Part shown: positions 27,589 through 36,114 of the stretch, piece after piece | Numbering within the stretch: the first letter of the stretch is position 1 | Layout: each line of letters opens with the position of its first letter | Source of the DNA: Rhodomicrobium sp. R_RK_3 | Lineage (GTDB): Bacteria; Pseudomonadota; Alphaproteobacteria; Rhizobiales; Rhodomicrobiaceae | NCBI RefSeq assembly: GCF_002198715.1 | Contig: NZ_MWLK01000001.1 | Span: 62,001 to 126,000 of the forward strand | Length of the DNA: 64,000 nt | Direction of reading: 5' to 3' | Notes under the pieces: model-generated | What the model saw: only the letters and a program-made list of their open reading frames with translations | Told to the model about the DNA's origin: nothing | The model's database searches: none | Position numbers and translations under genes: made by a program

Positions 27589-27699
27589 GTCCGCCTCATT
27601 GAACCTAAGATTTCGGGCTTTGCTCTTTTCGAGCGTTATCCGTTCCGACGTCAGGGAACGGGGCTGTTACTTTGTGTCTGAACCTGAATATTGCAATAA

Positions 27700-27729
27700 C
27701 GCCGCGCCCCCCGCTTGGGGGGACGGGCG
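27700..27729 (-). terminator. Hairpin between rpsB and tsf
   Basis: CGCC...CCCCCC-GCTT-GGGGGG...GGCG forms a two-part stem in the rpsB-tsf spacer. On the minus strand it is followed by TTATTGC, a weak T-stretch. It may act as a partial terminator that adjusts the rpsB to tsf ratio. Confidence 0.5.
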
Positions 27730-27766
27730 TTTTGCACATTCAAGCTCTCGCCTGAGGCGCGGCTGG

Positions 27767-28840
27767 TTAAGCCGTCGCCTCGGCCGGTGCTGCGGCTTCC
27801 GCCTTGAGCGTCTTGGCCTGTTCGATCCAGCCGCTCTTGCTGATCTTGCCCTTGGCGTTGAAGGACTCGTCCAGCTCTTCCAGATTGTCCGGCGTGAACT
27901 CGGCGATCTGCCAGAAATGGTAGATGCCGTGCTCGTTCAGCTTGCGCGCCCAGCCCTTGCCGACGCCCGCCAGCTTGGTGAGATCGTCCGCCTCGCCCTC
28001 GGCTGCCGCCAGCGGCGTGAAGCCGGAGAGCTGGGCCGGTTCGGTCTCGACCACCTCGCGCGGAGCCCGGCGGCCCTTGCGCGGCTCGCCGGACAGGTCT
28101 TCCGAGAGCGGCTCGGCCGAAGCGCCGAGGTCAGCGCCGCCGCGCGATGCGCCGCGTTCGATGCCGTCGATGGCGGCGCGGGCGATCAGGTCGCAATAGA
28201 GCGTGATGGCGCGGCCGGCGTCGTCATTGCCCGGCACCAAAAAGTCGATGCCGTCGGGGTTGGAATTGCTGTCGACCACCGCGATCACCGGGATGCCGAG
28301 CTTCTTGGCTTCGGCGACGGCGATCGACTCCTTGTTGGTGTCGATGATGAACATCATGTCGGGCAGGCCGCCCATGTCGCGGATGCCGCCGAGGGCCTGT
28401 TCGAGCTTGTCGCGCTCGCGGGTGAGCTGCAGCAGCTCCTTCTTGGTGAAACCGTGCGCCGTGCCGCTGGAGAGCATTTCGTCGAGCTGGCGCAGGCGCT
28501 TGATCGAATTGGTGATGGTCTTCCAATTGGTCAGCATGCCGCCGAGCCAGCGGTGATTGACGTAATACTGGGCCGAGCGCTTTGCCGCATCAGCGATGAC
28601 GTCCGACGCCGCGCGCTTGGTCGCGACGAACAGCACACGGCCGCCGCGCGCCACGATATCGCTCACCGCGACCAGCGCCTGATGCAGCAGCGGCACGGTC
28701 TGGGCGAGGTCGATGATGTGGATCTTGTTGCGGTCCCCAAAGAGGTAACGCTCCATTTTGGGGTTCCAGCGATGGGTCTGATGGCCGAAATGGACGCCCG
28801 CTTCCAGGAGCTGACGCATCGTAAACTGTGGCAAAGCCAT
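27767..28840 (-). CDS. rpsB: 30S ribosomal protein S2 with a C-terminal HhH-like extension
   Basis: The first 230 or so of 357 residues are a normal S2: [56 protein letters not shown] and [11 protein letters not shown]. After an acidic/basic linker the last 85 residues contain [31 protein letters not shown] and [10 protein letters not shown]. This resembles the helix-hairpin-helix-like tail found on L21 and some other proteins of alphaproteobacteria. E. coli S2 is about 240 residues, so the extension is a lineage trait. GGAGGG precedes the ATG at 28840. Confidence 0.95.
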   Translation of the reverse strand: MALPQFTMRQLLEAGVHFGHQTHRWNPKMERYLFGDRNKIHIIDLAQTVPLLHQALVAVSDIVARGGRVLFVATKRAASDVIADAAKRSAQYYVNHRWLGGMLTNWKTITNSIKRLRQLDEMLSSGTAHGFTKKELLQLTRERDKLEQALGGIRDMGGLPDMMFIIDTNKESIAVAEAKKLGIPVIAVVDSNSNPDGIDFLVPGNDDAGRAITLYCDLIARAAIDGIERGASRGGADLGASAEPLSEDLSGEPRKGRRAPREVVETEPAQLSGFTPLAAAEGEADDLTKLAGVGKGWARKLNEHGIYHFWQIAEFTPDNLEELDESFNAKGKISKSGWIEQAKTLKAEAAAPAEATA

Positions 28841-29143
28841 GGGCTCGCCCTCCTTCTTTTCCGGTTAAATCCTCCGCGGAACATGCGGCCGGGTTCGACG
28901 CCAGCCACCGGAGCGAATGAATGGGGCCTCTCCCGAGGCCCTTCATGCGAAAATTCCGCGTGTGTGATGGAGCTGCTTATAGGGTGCGCCGGGGCAAATA
29001 GCAAGATCTGGTGCAAGATTTCATGGCTCCGCCAGGACAGGTTGAGTCGGCGGCACGCGCGGGCGCCCGCCCCGTCCCCGAACCTTGCGCGCCCCGGGCC
29101 GTTACCCGGTCAGCGCCATGCCGCGCAGAGCCGGGAGGCCGCC
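28841..29143. promoter_or_regulatory. rpsB leader and divergent intergenic region
   Basis: These 303 bases lie between the divergent rpsB and DUF2254 genes and have no gene. On the rpsB side there is a GGAGGGCGAGCC ribosome site and, about 60-125 bases upstream of the start, the R4 repeat with a GGGCCTC-TCCC-GAGGCCC hairpin. S2 operons in other bacteria are often controlled through a leader RNA, but no known leader motif is identified here. Confidence 0.45.
28900..28966. repeat. R4 direct repeat, copy A
   Basis: 67 bp sharing about nine in ten bases with 30422-30487. It includes CCGGAGCGAATGAATGGGGC, a 7-bp hairpin with a TCCC loop, and CGCGTGTGTG at the right end. The two copies are in the same orientation and bracket the DUF2254 gene. 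Confidence 0.8.
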
Positions 29144-30442
29144 ATGCTCGTCCGCCTGAATTCGCTTTGGGAACAGGTGCGTACCGGTCTCTGGTTCCTT
29201 CCCCTGCTGATGACCCTCGCCGCGGTGGCGCTCGCCTGGCTGACGCTGGGGACCCGGCTCAATCTGGGGCAGTCCACGGTGTGGTGGCTGCATAGCGGCA
29301 GCGCCTCCGACGCCGCCTCGCTGCTGTCGAGCCTGCTCGCCTCGATGATCACCATGGCGACGCTCGCCATCTCCATCACCATGGTGGTGCTGACGCTGGC
29401 CGCGAACCAGCTCGGCCCGCGCCTGATCCGCATCTTCATGGCCGACCGGCGCACGCAGACCATGCTGGGCTTCTTTCTCGCCACCATCGTCTACGTCGTG
29501 CTCGTGCTGCGCAGCATCAACAGTGAACTCAGCGCCGGCAAGGTGCCCAACCTGGCCGTGTCGGTCGGCACGGCGATGGTGCTGGCCTGCGTCTTCCTGC
29601 TGTTGTTTTTCATCAACCACCTCGCCCGCTCGATCGTCGCCGACACCATCATCAACCGCATCGGCACCGACCTCGACGCCGCCGCGGCGGAGATGCTGCC
29701 GGACGCCGGAGCGGCACCGGCGGCGGGCGAGCGGCCCGCCCTCGGCGACGGCGGCGCCATCCTGCGATTCAAGCGCGGCGGCTATATCGAGGGCATCGAC
29801 CACGGCGCCCTGGTCGAATGCGCCAGGGAGGCCGGGGCGGTGATCGACCTCGACCTGCGGCCGGGGCAGCACATCCTGCCGCACGGGGCGCATGGGCGAA
29901 TCCATCCCGCCGCCGCGCTGACCGACACGCTGCTGCGCGCCGTCTCGAACCATGTGGTGCTGGCTGGCGAGCGCACCGGCAACGGCGATCTGGAATTTCT
30001 GATCCGCCAGTTGGTGGAGATCGCGCTGCGGGCGCTGTCGCCGGGCGTCAACGACCCGTTCACCGCCATCGCCGTCATCGACCGGCTCGGCGTTTCGGTC
30101 GCCTCGATCATGCGGCGCGACATGGAAACCGGGGTCTGGCGCGACGAGGAGGGCCGACCCCGGCTGCTGACTGAGACGACGACCTTTCGCGGCCTGGCGG
30201 ACGTCGCCTTCAACCAGATCCGTCAGGCCGGCGAAGGGGAGCCGGCGATCCTGATCCGGCTGGTGAGCACGCTGACGCCGCTGCTGGAGCAGGCACGGGA
30301 CGAGGAGCAGCGGCGGGTGCTGCGGGAGCATATTGAGCTGGTGACGGGCGCGGGGGAGCGGTCGGTGAGGGATGGGTATGATTTGGCGGCGCTAAGGGCG
30401 GTGGGGCCGGGCAAGTTTGAAGCCGGCCGCCGGAGCGAATGA
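29144..30442 (+). CDS. DUF2254 family membrane protein
   Basis: This 432-residue predicted inner-membrane protein fits the DUF2254 family. Four membrane segments are clear at about 17-37, 60-85, 105-123 and 138-160. A soluble C-terminal region follows with GGYIEGIDHGAL, DLRPGQHILPHG and the conserved LSPGVNDPFTAIAVIDRL. The family function is not established. The ATG at 29144 is chosen because GGGAGG precedes it by five bases. The same frame is open far upstream, but that part is antisense to rpsB and tsf and not real. The stop codon lies inside R4 copy B. Confidence 0.85.
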   Translation: MLVRLNSLWEQVRTGLWFLPLLMTLAAVALAWLTLGTRLNLGQSTVWWLHSGSASDAASLLSSLLASMITMATLAISITMVVLTLAANQLGPRLIRIFMADRRTQTMLGFFLATIVYVVLVLRSINSELSAGKVPNLAVSVGTAMVLACVFLLLFFINHLARSIVADTIINRIGTDLDAAAAEMLPDAGAAPAAGERPALGDGGAILRFKRGGYIEGIDHGALVECAREAGAVIDLDLRPGQHILPHGAHGRIHPAAALTDTLLRAVSNHVVLAGERTGNGDLEFLIRQLVEIALRALSPGVNDPFTAIAVIDRLGVSVASIMRRDMETGVWRDEEGRPRLLTETTTFRGLADVAFNQIRQAGEGEPAILIRLVSTLTPLLEQARDEEQRRVLREHIELVTGAGERSVRDGYDLAALRAVGPGKFEAGRRSE

Positions 30443-30487
30443 ATGGGGCCTCTCCCGAGGCCCTCATGGGAAAACTGCGCGTGTGTG
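30422..30487. repeat. R4 direct repeat, copy B
   Basis: 66 bp matching 28900-28966, with one base lost after GAGGCCC and one after GAAAA. It includes the last seven codons of the DUF2254 gene and its stop. Low-GC sequence begins about 50 bases after it. Confidence 0.8.
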
Positions 30488-30544
30488 CGTTGCGGGGCGT
30501 GCAACCGATTCAGGGGCAACACGTGGCAGCGGAAATCCGGACGA

Positions 30545-30587
30545 TACATATTACAATGTACGTAAGTGTTGCATATGGGGCACATAT
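30545..30587. promoter_or_regulatory. Two short inverted repeats upstream of the HTH cassette
   Basis: TACAT-ATTACA-ATGTA (30545-30560) and ATATG-GGGCA-CATAT (30573-30587) lie 60-105 bases before the first gene of a cassette in which every product has a helix-turn-helix. They are candidate operators. Chance occurrence in AT-rich sequence is possible. Confidence 0.4.
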
Positions 30588-30648
30588 TGGGCGTCGAATC
30601 AGTTTATGATTAAATATGTCTTATTTTTAACGGCCACAAGCGATCGCC

Positions 30649-30966
30649 ATGAGTTCTGAAACATATCTGCGCGCCATATTGAGTATGGTCGCCCGTCAGG
30701 CACTTCCACCCGACCAACTCGCGAAAATAGTCGCTCCCAGCACCAGTCAACATGCGCAACTGCTAGCGTACAACATGTGTGATGGTACTCGGAGTCAAGG
30801 TGACATAGCAAAAGCCAGTAATATTGATCCAGGAAACTTCAGCCGCACAGTTGCACGATGGATCGATGCGGGCGCGTTGTTCCGAATTGGCGATGCACGT
30901 GACGCTAAATTGCTGCACCTCTATCCATTGCCACCTGATGTCATGCCGAAAGAGCGTTCGAAATGA
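30649..30966 (+). CDS. Small winged-helix (MarR-like) protein, cassette gene 1
   Basis: This 105-residue protein has a winged-helix pattern at about residues 35-95. A helix LLAYNMCDGTRSQGDIAKAS and the recognition-type helix NFSRTVARWIDAGALF are followed by a short wing with LLHLYPLPP. It resembles MarR-like small DNA-binding proteins, but no exact family is recognised. The ribosome site is weak. Codon use and base composition differ sharply from the flanking genes. The stop overlaps the start of the next gene (ATGA), which begins a four-gene run. Confidence 0.65.
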   Translation: MSSETYLRAILSMVARQALPPDQLAKIVAPSTSQHAQLLAYNMCDGTRSQGDIAKASNIDPGNFSRTVARWIDAGALFRIGDARDAKLLHLYPLPPDVMPKERSK

Positions 30967-31217
30967 AGCTAGACAATGAGGATTCCAGTCGCCTCGAAGG
31001 CAAGCTAGATACCTTGATCCGGTTGATTGCGCTAAACATTACTTTAGATATTAGCTCGATCAAGGATAAAGCAATCTTACTCAGCAAGGCGGGTCTGCAG
31101 ATTAAAGAGATCGCAATGTTGTGCGATTCTACTCCGAACGCAGTAAGCGTGGCACTATACAAGGCTAAGAAAAATACCGGTAGGGTTAAGGCCTTGGACA
31201 TTGAGGACGCAGCCTAA
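30963..31217 (+). CDS. Small HTH protein (sigma region 4-like), cassette gene 2
   Basis: This 84-residue protein has an N-terminal amphipathic segment (LEGKLDTLIRLIAL) and a C-terminal helix-turn-helix KAGLQIKEIAMLCDSTPNAV. The second half of that motif continues SVALYKAKK, as in sigma-70 region 4 or the small HTH proteins annotated sigma-like. It has no polymerase core-binding region, so it is not a full sigma factor. It overlaps cassette gene 1 by 4 bp and gene 3 by 1 base (TAATG). The function is unknown and DNA binding is inferred. Confidence 0.6.
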   Translation: MKLDNEDSSRLEGKLDTLIRLIALNITLDISSIKDKAILLSKAGLQIKEIAMLCDSTPNAVSVALYKAKKNTGRVKALDIEDAA

Positions 31218-31402
31218 TGGGCACGAAAATCGAAGAAGCTTTACTTGAAGAGTTGACCAACATTAGGCGCCTTCTCATTTTTTCGCTGTTGCGATCCGGC
31301 GCGACCCAATCACAGGTTGCTGGTGCCCTCGGCACTTCTCAAAGCCAGATTAGTAAAATGTTTCCAAAAACATCGAAGGGAACAGTGGAGCCCAGGCAGT
31401 AG
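31217..31402 (+). CDS. 61-residue HTH protein, cassette gene 3
   Basis: This very short protein has the same layout as cassette gene 2. An N-terminal helix LLEELTNIRRLLIFSLL is followed by the helix-turn-helix RSGATQSQVAGALGTSQSQI, which resembles XRE-type or sigma-like HTH units, then a basic tail. Genes 2 and 3 may be distant relatives, since both pair an N-terminal amphipathic helix with an HTH. The start shares its A with the stop of gene 2. Gene 4 begins two bases after its stop. Confidence 0.55.
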   Translation: MGTKIEEALLEELTNIRRLLIFSLLRSGATQSQVAGALGTSQSQISKMFPKTSKGTVEPRQ

Positions 31403-31404
31403 TC

Positions 31405-32295
31405 ATGGCAATTGCGGTTCGCGATCACCTTTCAAATACGCCGGAACACATTGAGGAAGCTGCAAAGGCGATCGGTAAAGGCCATCGGCAAGCCGTGTTC
31501 AGAGCAATTTACCATCACAAAAGTCCAATCAAGACTGTCTCGGACATTGTTGCCGTCACCGGCTTGCCTAGGACGCGGGTCCTGCAATGCGGAAGTGATC
31601 TTGCCAAGCGGACTATCGTGACTCAGACAAAAAAGGGAGGCGAGACCGCTTATGAAATGATCACCTTCTTCCAAGTGAATAAGGCAAAAATCTTAAGGCT
31701 AGCCCGGGACCCCAAAGCTCTTAACGCTTGGCCGACCAAACGGAAGAATTTGATCGCAGCACCCCTTCCTCTAACGGTGCGGTTACCGACACTAGGTGCA
31801 GATGTTAGGAATTTAACGATTGACGAAATCCCCAATTTTGATCGGATTAAGTCTATTCCGGTCGGAGATTCTTTGTCAAAAGAGATCAGCGAAGAACATT
31901 TCAAGCGCGGAATTCAAAATATATTAGGTGACGCCGGGCAATTTAAAGATTGGGGTGGAGAGAATTGCGATTTGTTTTCATCTCGCCTTAGGGTGGATGG
32001 CCAAAGGCGGAACGCAGCCTTTGCCTTCAAGGGGCCTGGGCAAAGTGGGCGCTTAGTCCCGGGCCGGATGGGAAAGAACGGCGATCAGGCACAACGCCTC
32101 TTTACTCTTCCTGCGGAGGTATTTGTAGCTCAACATTGGCGGGAGATCGATCCGAGCGTTATTGAGTTAATGCGTGTGCTCGCTGTCGCGAAGTCGTTAA
32201 GTACGGGCAAACCCGTCTGGATATGCATCATAGACGGGCAAGACTCCGAACGGCTACGTAAGGGCTATCCGAGGGAATTCAGCGCTCAGATCTGA
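31405..32295 (+). CDS. Winged-helix protein with nuclease-like C-terminal domain, cassette gene 4
   Basis: This 296-residue protein has two parts. Residues 25-95 form a winged helix (RAIYHHKSPIKTVSDIVAVT then GLPRTRVLQCGSDLAKR). Residues 165-290 form a compact alpha/beta domain with DWGGENCDLFSSRL (E186, D189), AAFAFKGPG (K209), GKNGDQAQRLF and VWICIIDGQD. The acidic pair followed by a hydrophobic strand ending in lysine recalls PD-(D/E)XK endonucleases, although the usual E-x-K is F-x-F-K here. I recognise no named family. It is the last gene of the cassette and is convergent with dnaE. Confidence 0.65.
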   Translation: MAIAVRDHLSNTPEHIEEAAKAIGKGHRQAVFRAIYHHKSPIKTVSDIVAVTGLPRTRVLQCGSDLAKRTIVTQTKKGGETAYEMITFFQVNKAKILRLARDPKALNAWPTKRKNLIAAPLPLTVRLPTLGADVRNLTIDEIPNFDRIKSIPVGDSLSKEISEEHFKRGIQNILGDAGQFKDWGGENCDLFSSRLRVDGQRRNAAFAFKGPGQSGRLVPGRMGKNGDQAQRLFTLPAEVFVAQHWREIDPSVIELMRVLAVAKSLSTGKPVWICIIDGQDSERLRKGYPREFSAQI

Positions 32296-32330
32296 CGCTC
32301 CCCGGAAGTGGATGCCTTAGGAAATTCCTC

Positions 32331-35300
32331 TCAAAAAGCCACCACCTCAATCACCCCCGGCAGCGCCTTCAGCGCACCGGCCTGCCGGGGCGTCACGTCA
32401 AAATTCCCGCCCAGGTTCAGCTCCACCTCGCGCGCCGGATCGCCCAGCCGCAGGCGCAGCTTCAGCACCGTCGCGCCGCCGTCGCCGACCGTCTTCACCA
32501 TCTGCTCGACCGACAGCCGCCCATCCGCGACGATGCACAGCCCCGACCGCGACCGTCCCAGCGCCGCGTCCAGATCCTGCACGGTCTTCACGCGCGTCTT
32601 GACGTTCTCGCCGTCGAGCTCTGCCTCGACGGTGAGCAGCACGGCCTTGCCGGGCTCCAGCGCCTCGCCGGCGAGCGCCAGCGTGTCGGAGAAGATGACG
32701 GCCTCGAACTGGCCGGTCGGGTCGGAGAAGCCGCCGAAGGCAAAGCGGTTGCCGGATTTGGAGCGGCGCTCCTGCTTATAGGTGACGGTCGCGGCGATGC
32801 GGGCCTCGGCGCGGGGCTGCCCTTGCAATTTCGCCTCCAGCTCGGACCAGCGCATGATGTTGAGGCGGGTCAGCGCGTCGGAATAGTCGTCGAGCGGGTG
32901 GCCGGACAGGTAAAAGCCGATGGCGTCCAGCTCGTGGCTGAGCGTTTCCATCAGGTCCCAGCGCGGCACCTCGCGCAGTTGCAGGCTGGACGCCGTCGCC
33001 AGCTCCAGGCCGCCGCCGCCGAACAGGCTGGACTGGCCCGAGGCGCGATCGGTGGCCAGGCGGCCGGAGAAGGAGAGGATCTGCTCGATATTGGCGTAGA
33101 CGCGGGCGCGGTTGGGCTCCAGCGCGTCGAAGACGCCGGCCGCCGCCAGCGTTTCCAGCGCGCGCTTGTTCAGCACTTTCGGGTTCAGCCGCTCGGCGAA
33201 GTCGGCGAGCGTCCGGTAGCCGCCCTGCCCTGCCCGCTCGGCGGCGATCTGCTCGACCGCGCCGCGCCCGATATTCTTCAAGGCCGCCAGCGAATAGCGG
33301 ATGGCGCCGTCCTCGGGCAGGAATTCGCCGCCGGATGAATTCACCGAAGGCGGCAGCACCTTGATCTTGTTGCGCCGCGCCTCCTGGGCGAACAAATACA
33401 GCTTGTCGGTATTGCCCATGTCGTAGGTCATGGTGGCGGCCAGGAACTCGACGGGGTAATTGGCCTTCAGGAAGGCGGTGTGATAGGCGAGCAGCGCATA
33501 GGCGGCGGCGTGGGACTTGTTGAAGCCGTAGCCGGCGAATTTGGCCACCATTTCGAAGATGTAGTCGGCGCGGCCCTTGTCGACGCCGTTCTTGATGGCG
33601 CCCTCCATGAAGCGCGCCTTCTGCTTGTCCATCTCCGCCTTGATCTTCTTGCCCATGGCGCGGCGCAGCAGGTCGGCTTCGCCGAGCGAGTAGCTCGACA
33701 GCCGCTGCGCGATCTGCATCACCTGCTCCTGGTAGATGATGACGCCGTAGGTCTCCTCCAGCACCGGCTGGATCAGCGGGTGCATGTAATCGACCTTTTC
33801 GAGCCCGTATTTGCGGTTGATATAGGTCGGGATGTTGTCCATTGGGCCGGGGCGGTAGAGCGAGACCATGGCGATGATGTCGCCGAAACGGTCGGGCTTT
33901 AGCTTGCGCAGGCTTTCGCGCATGCCCGTCGATTCCAGCTGGAACACGCCGACCGTGTCGCCCTTGGCCAGAAGTTCGTAGGTTTTGGTATCGTCGAGGC
34001 CGAGCGTCGCCAGATCCAGCTCGATGCCGCGCTGTTTGATCAGCGCCAGCGCCTTCTGGATGACGGTCAGCGTCTTGAGGCCCAGGAAGTCGAATTTGAC
34101 GAGGCCGGCCGGCTCCACCCATTTCATGTTGAACTGGGTGACGGGGAGCGTCGAGCGCGGGTCGCGGTAGAGCGGGACGAGTTCGATCAGCGGCCGGTCG
34201 CCGATGACGACGCCCGCCGCGTGGGTCGAGGCGTGCCGGTAGAGGCCTTCCAGCTTCTGCGCGATCTCCAAGAGGCGCTTGACCACCGGATCGCTGTCGC
34301 GCTGGTCCTGGAGCTGCGGCTCGCCCTCGATGGCCTCGGCGAGCGTCACCGGATTGGCGGGATTGTTCGGCACCAGCTTGCAGAGCCGGTCGACCTGGCC
34401 GTAGGGCATTTGCAGCACGCGGCCGACGTCGCGCAGCACGGCGCGGGCCTGCAGCTTGCCGAAGGTGATGATCTGGGCGACGCGGCGCTGGCCGTATTTC
34501 TCCTGCACATAGCGGATGACTTCGTCGCGCCGGTCCTGGCAGAAGTCGATGTCGAAATCCGGCATCGAGACGCGCTCGGGATTGAGGAAGCGCTCGAACA
34601 GCAGGCCGAAGCGCAAGGGGTCGAGATCGGTGATCGAGAGCGACCATGCCGCGACGGAACCCGCGCCCGAGCCGCGCCCCGGCCCGACCGGAATGCCGTG
34701 CGCCTTGGCCCATTTGATGAAGTCCGAGACGATGAGGAAGTAGCCGGAGAATTTCATCGTGGCGATGACGTTCAGCTCGAATTCGAGCCGGGTCCGGTAG
34801 TCCTCCTCGCTCGCGCCCTCGGCGAGGCCCACGACGCGCAGCCGCTCGGCGAGGCCCTCGCGCGCCTGCCGGCACAGCTCGGCGGTCTCGGCGGCGTTGG
34901 CGTCATCCTTGTCGCCGTCGGTCGCGGTGAATTGCGGCAGGATCGGGCTGCGCATTTTTGGCCGGAAGGCGCAGCGGCGGGCGATCTCGATGGTGTTGTC
35001 CAGCGCCTCCGGCAGGTCGGCGAACAGCGCCATCATTTCCGCGCGCGACTTGAAATAATGCTCCGGCGTCAGCTTGCGCCGCTCGTCCTCGGAGATGTAG
35101 CGGCCCTCCGCGATGCAGATCAGGGCCTCGTGCGCCTCAAAATCCTCGCGGGCGGGGAAGTAGCACTGATTGGTTGCCGCGAGCGGGATGTTGAGGGCGT
35201 AGGCGAGCTTCAGCAGCTCGGCCTCGACGCGCTTTTCCTCGGCCGTGCCGTGGCGCTGGATCTCGATGTAGAGGCGGTTGCCGAAGAGCGCGTGCATCGC

Positions 35301-35810
35301 CTCGAGCTGGGTGCGGGCGGCGGCGTGGTTGTCCTCGCGCAGGAGGCTGTCGATGGGGCCGTCCGGGCCGCCGGTCAGGGCGATCAGGCCCTGGTTATGG
35401 CGGGCGATCTCGTCCCAGGTGACGTGGATCTGGGTGTCGTCCGGATGGTCGATGAAGGCGGCGCTGGTGAGGCTGAGCAGGTTTTTGTAGCCCTCCTGGT
35501 CCTTGACCAGCAGGGCGATGGAGCCGGCGAGCTGGATGCCGGGGGCCTGCCCGTTCTTGCGCGCGGCGTCGGGCTCGGGATCGGCGGCGGCGATCGAGAG
35601 GGTGCAGCCGGTGATCGGCTGGATGCCCGCGCCGACGAGGGTTTCGGCGATCTCGAGCGCGCCGAACAAATTGTTGCGGTCGGTGACGGCGAGCGCGGGC
35701 TGGGCGTCCTTGGCGGCGAGCTTGGCCAGCGCCTTGACGGGCAGCGCCCCCTCCAGCAGCGAATAGGCCGAGTGGAGGCGCAAATGTATGAAGCCGGGTG
35801 TTGCCGCCAT
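32331..35810 (-). CDS. dnaE: DNA polymerase III subunit alpha
   Basis: This 1159-residue replicative polymerase has an N-terminal PHP domain (FIHLRLHSAYSLLEGAL). The C-family catalytic core has GPGRGSGAGSVAAWSL and MPDFDIDFCQDRRDEV with the catalytic aspartates. It is followed by VDYMHPLIQPVLEETYG, a helix-hairpin-helix region and a C-terminal OB-fold with VTYKQERRSKSG. The length is that of DnaE1. It begins near the R1-filled gap at 35811. Its stop lies 35 bases from the low-GC cassette, whose insertion did not disrupt it. Confidence 0.97.
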   Translation of the reverse strand: MAATPGFIHLRLHSAYSLLEGALPVKALAKLAAKDAQPALAVTDRNNLFGALEIAETLVGAGIQPITGCTLSIAAADPEPDAARKNGQAPGIQLAGSIALLVKDQEGYKNLLSLTSAAFIDHPDDTQIHVTWDEIARHNQGLIALTGGPDGPIDSLLREDNHAAARTQLEAMHALFGNRLYIEIQRHGTAEEKRVEAELLKLAYALNIPLAATNQCYFPAREDFEAHEALICIAEGRYISEDERRKLTPEHYFKSRAEMMALFADLPEALDNTIEIARRCAFRPKMRSPILPQFTATDGDKDDANAAETAELCRQAREGLAERLRVVGLAEGASEEDYRTRLEFELNVIATMKFSGYFLIVSDFIKWAKAHGIPVGPGRGSGAGSVAAWSLSITDLDPLRFGLLFERFLNPERVSMPDFDIDFCQDRRDEVIRYVQEKYGQRRVAQIITFGKLQARAVLRDVGRVLQMPYGQVDRLCKLVPNNPANPVTLAEAIEGEPQLQDQRDSDPVVKRLLEIAQKLEGLYRHASTHAAGVVIGDRPLIELVPLYRDPRSTLPVTQFNMKWVEPAGLVKFDFLGLKTLTVIQKALALIKQRGIELDLATLGLDDTKTYELLAKGDTVGVFQLESTGMRESLRKLKPDRFGDIIAMVSLYRPGPMDNIPTYINRKYGLEKVDYMHPLIQPVLEETYGVIIYQEQVMQIAQRLSSYSLGEADLLRRAMGKKIKAEMDKQKARFMEGAIKNGVDKGRADYIFEMVAKFAGYGFNKSHAAAYALLAYHTAFLKANYPVEFLAATMTYDMGNTDKLYLFAQEARRNKIKVLPPSVNSSGGEFLPEDGAIRYSLAALKNIGRGAVEQIAAERAGQGGYRTLADFAERLNPKVLNKRALETLAAAGVFDALEPNRARVYANIEQILSFSGRLATDRASGQSSLFGGGGLELATASSLQLREVPRWDLMETLSHELDAIGFYLSGHPLDDYSDALTRLNIMRWSELEAKLQGQPRAEARIAATVTYKQERRSKSGNRFAFGGFSDPTGQFEAVIFSDTLALAGEALEPGKAVLLTVEAELDGENVKTRVKTVQDLDAALGRSRSGLCIVADGRLSVEQMVKTVGDGGATVLKLRLRLGDPAREVELNLGGNFDVTPRQAGALKALPGVIEVVAF

Positions 35811-35941
35811 TGCCGTTTCGCCCTCATCGAATCGTGAGGTGCAAGCTTGAAGGCCCAGGGCCGGATATTAAAGGGGGATGTGCGGGTTATTCAATGGGGA
35901 GTGTGACGGGGGTGGCGCGGCGGATAAACCTTGTCATCATC

Positions 35942-36052
35942 TCGTCGTCCCGGACGCCGCGAAGCGGCGAGCCGGGACCCAATCATCGATCCGCGAGCAC
36001 TGCGGCAAGCGGAGATGCGAGTAGGCCCCAACTCTGACGGCCGGGGCGACGG
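35942..36052. repeat. R1 element
   Basis: R1 copy with TCGTCGTCCCGG at the left end and CCGGGGCGACGG at the right end. The internal GTGGGCCCCGGC block is changed to GTAGGCCCCAAC. Confidence 0.8.
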
Positions 36053-36114
36053 GGAGTAGGACACACCTGTACTCCACCTCGTAGCGCCTCATTGTGATCG
36101 GCCCATCTGCCAAC

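Noticed and set aside
27170-29143. Long upstream extension of the DUF2254 frame (total 1090 codons)
   Set aside because: The extension is antisense to tsf and rpsB. The real start at 29144 has a ribosome site and begins the conserved domain.
30963-31402. Cassette genes 2 and 3 as genuine sigma factors
   Set aside because: Only an HTH like region 4 is present; the core-binding region 2 is missing in both.
32308-32781. 157-codon open frame after the HTH cassette as a fifth cassette gene
   Set aside because: It is antisense to the dnaE 3' end, has dnaE-like high GC and shows no motif.
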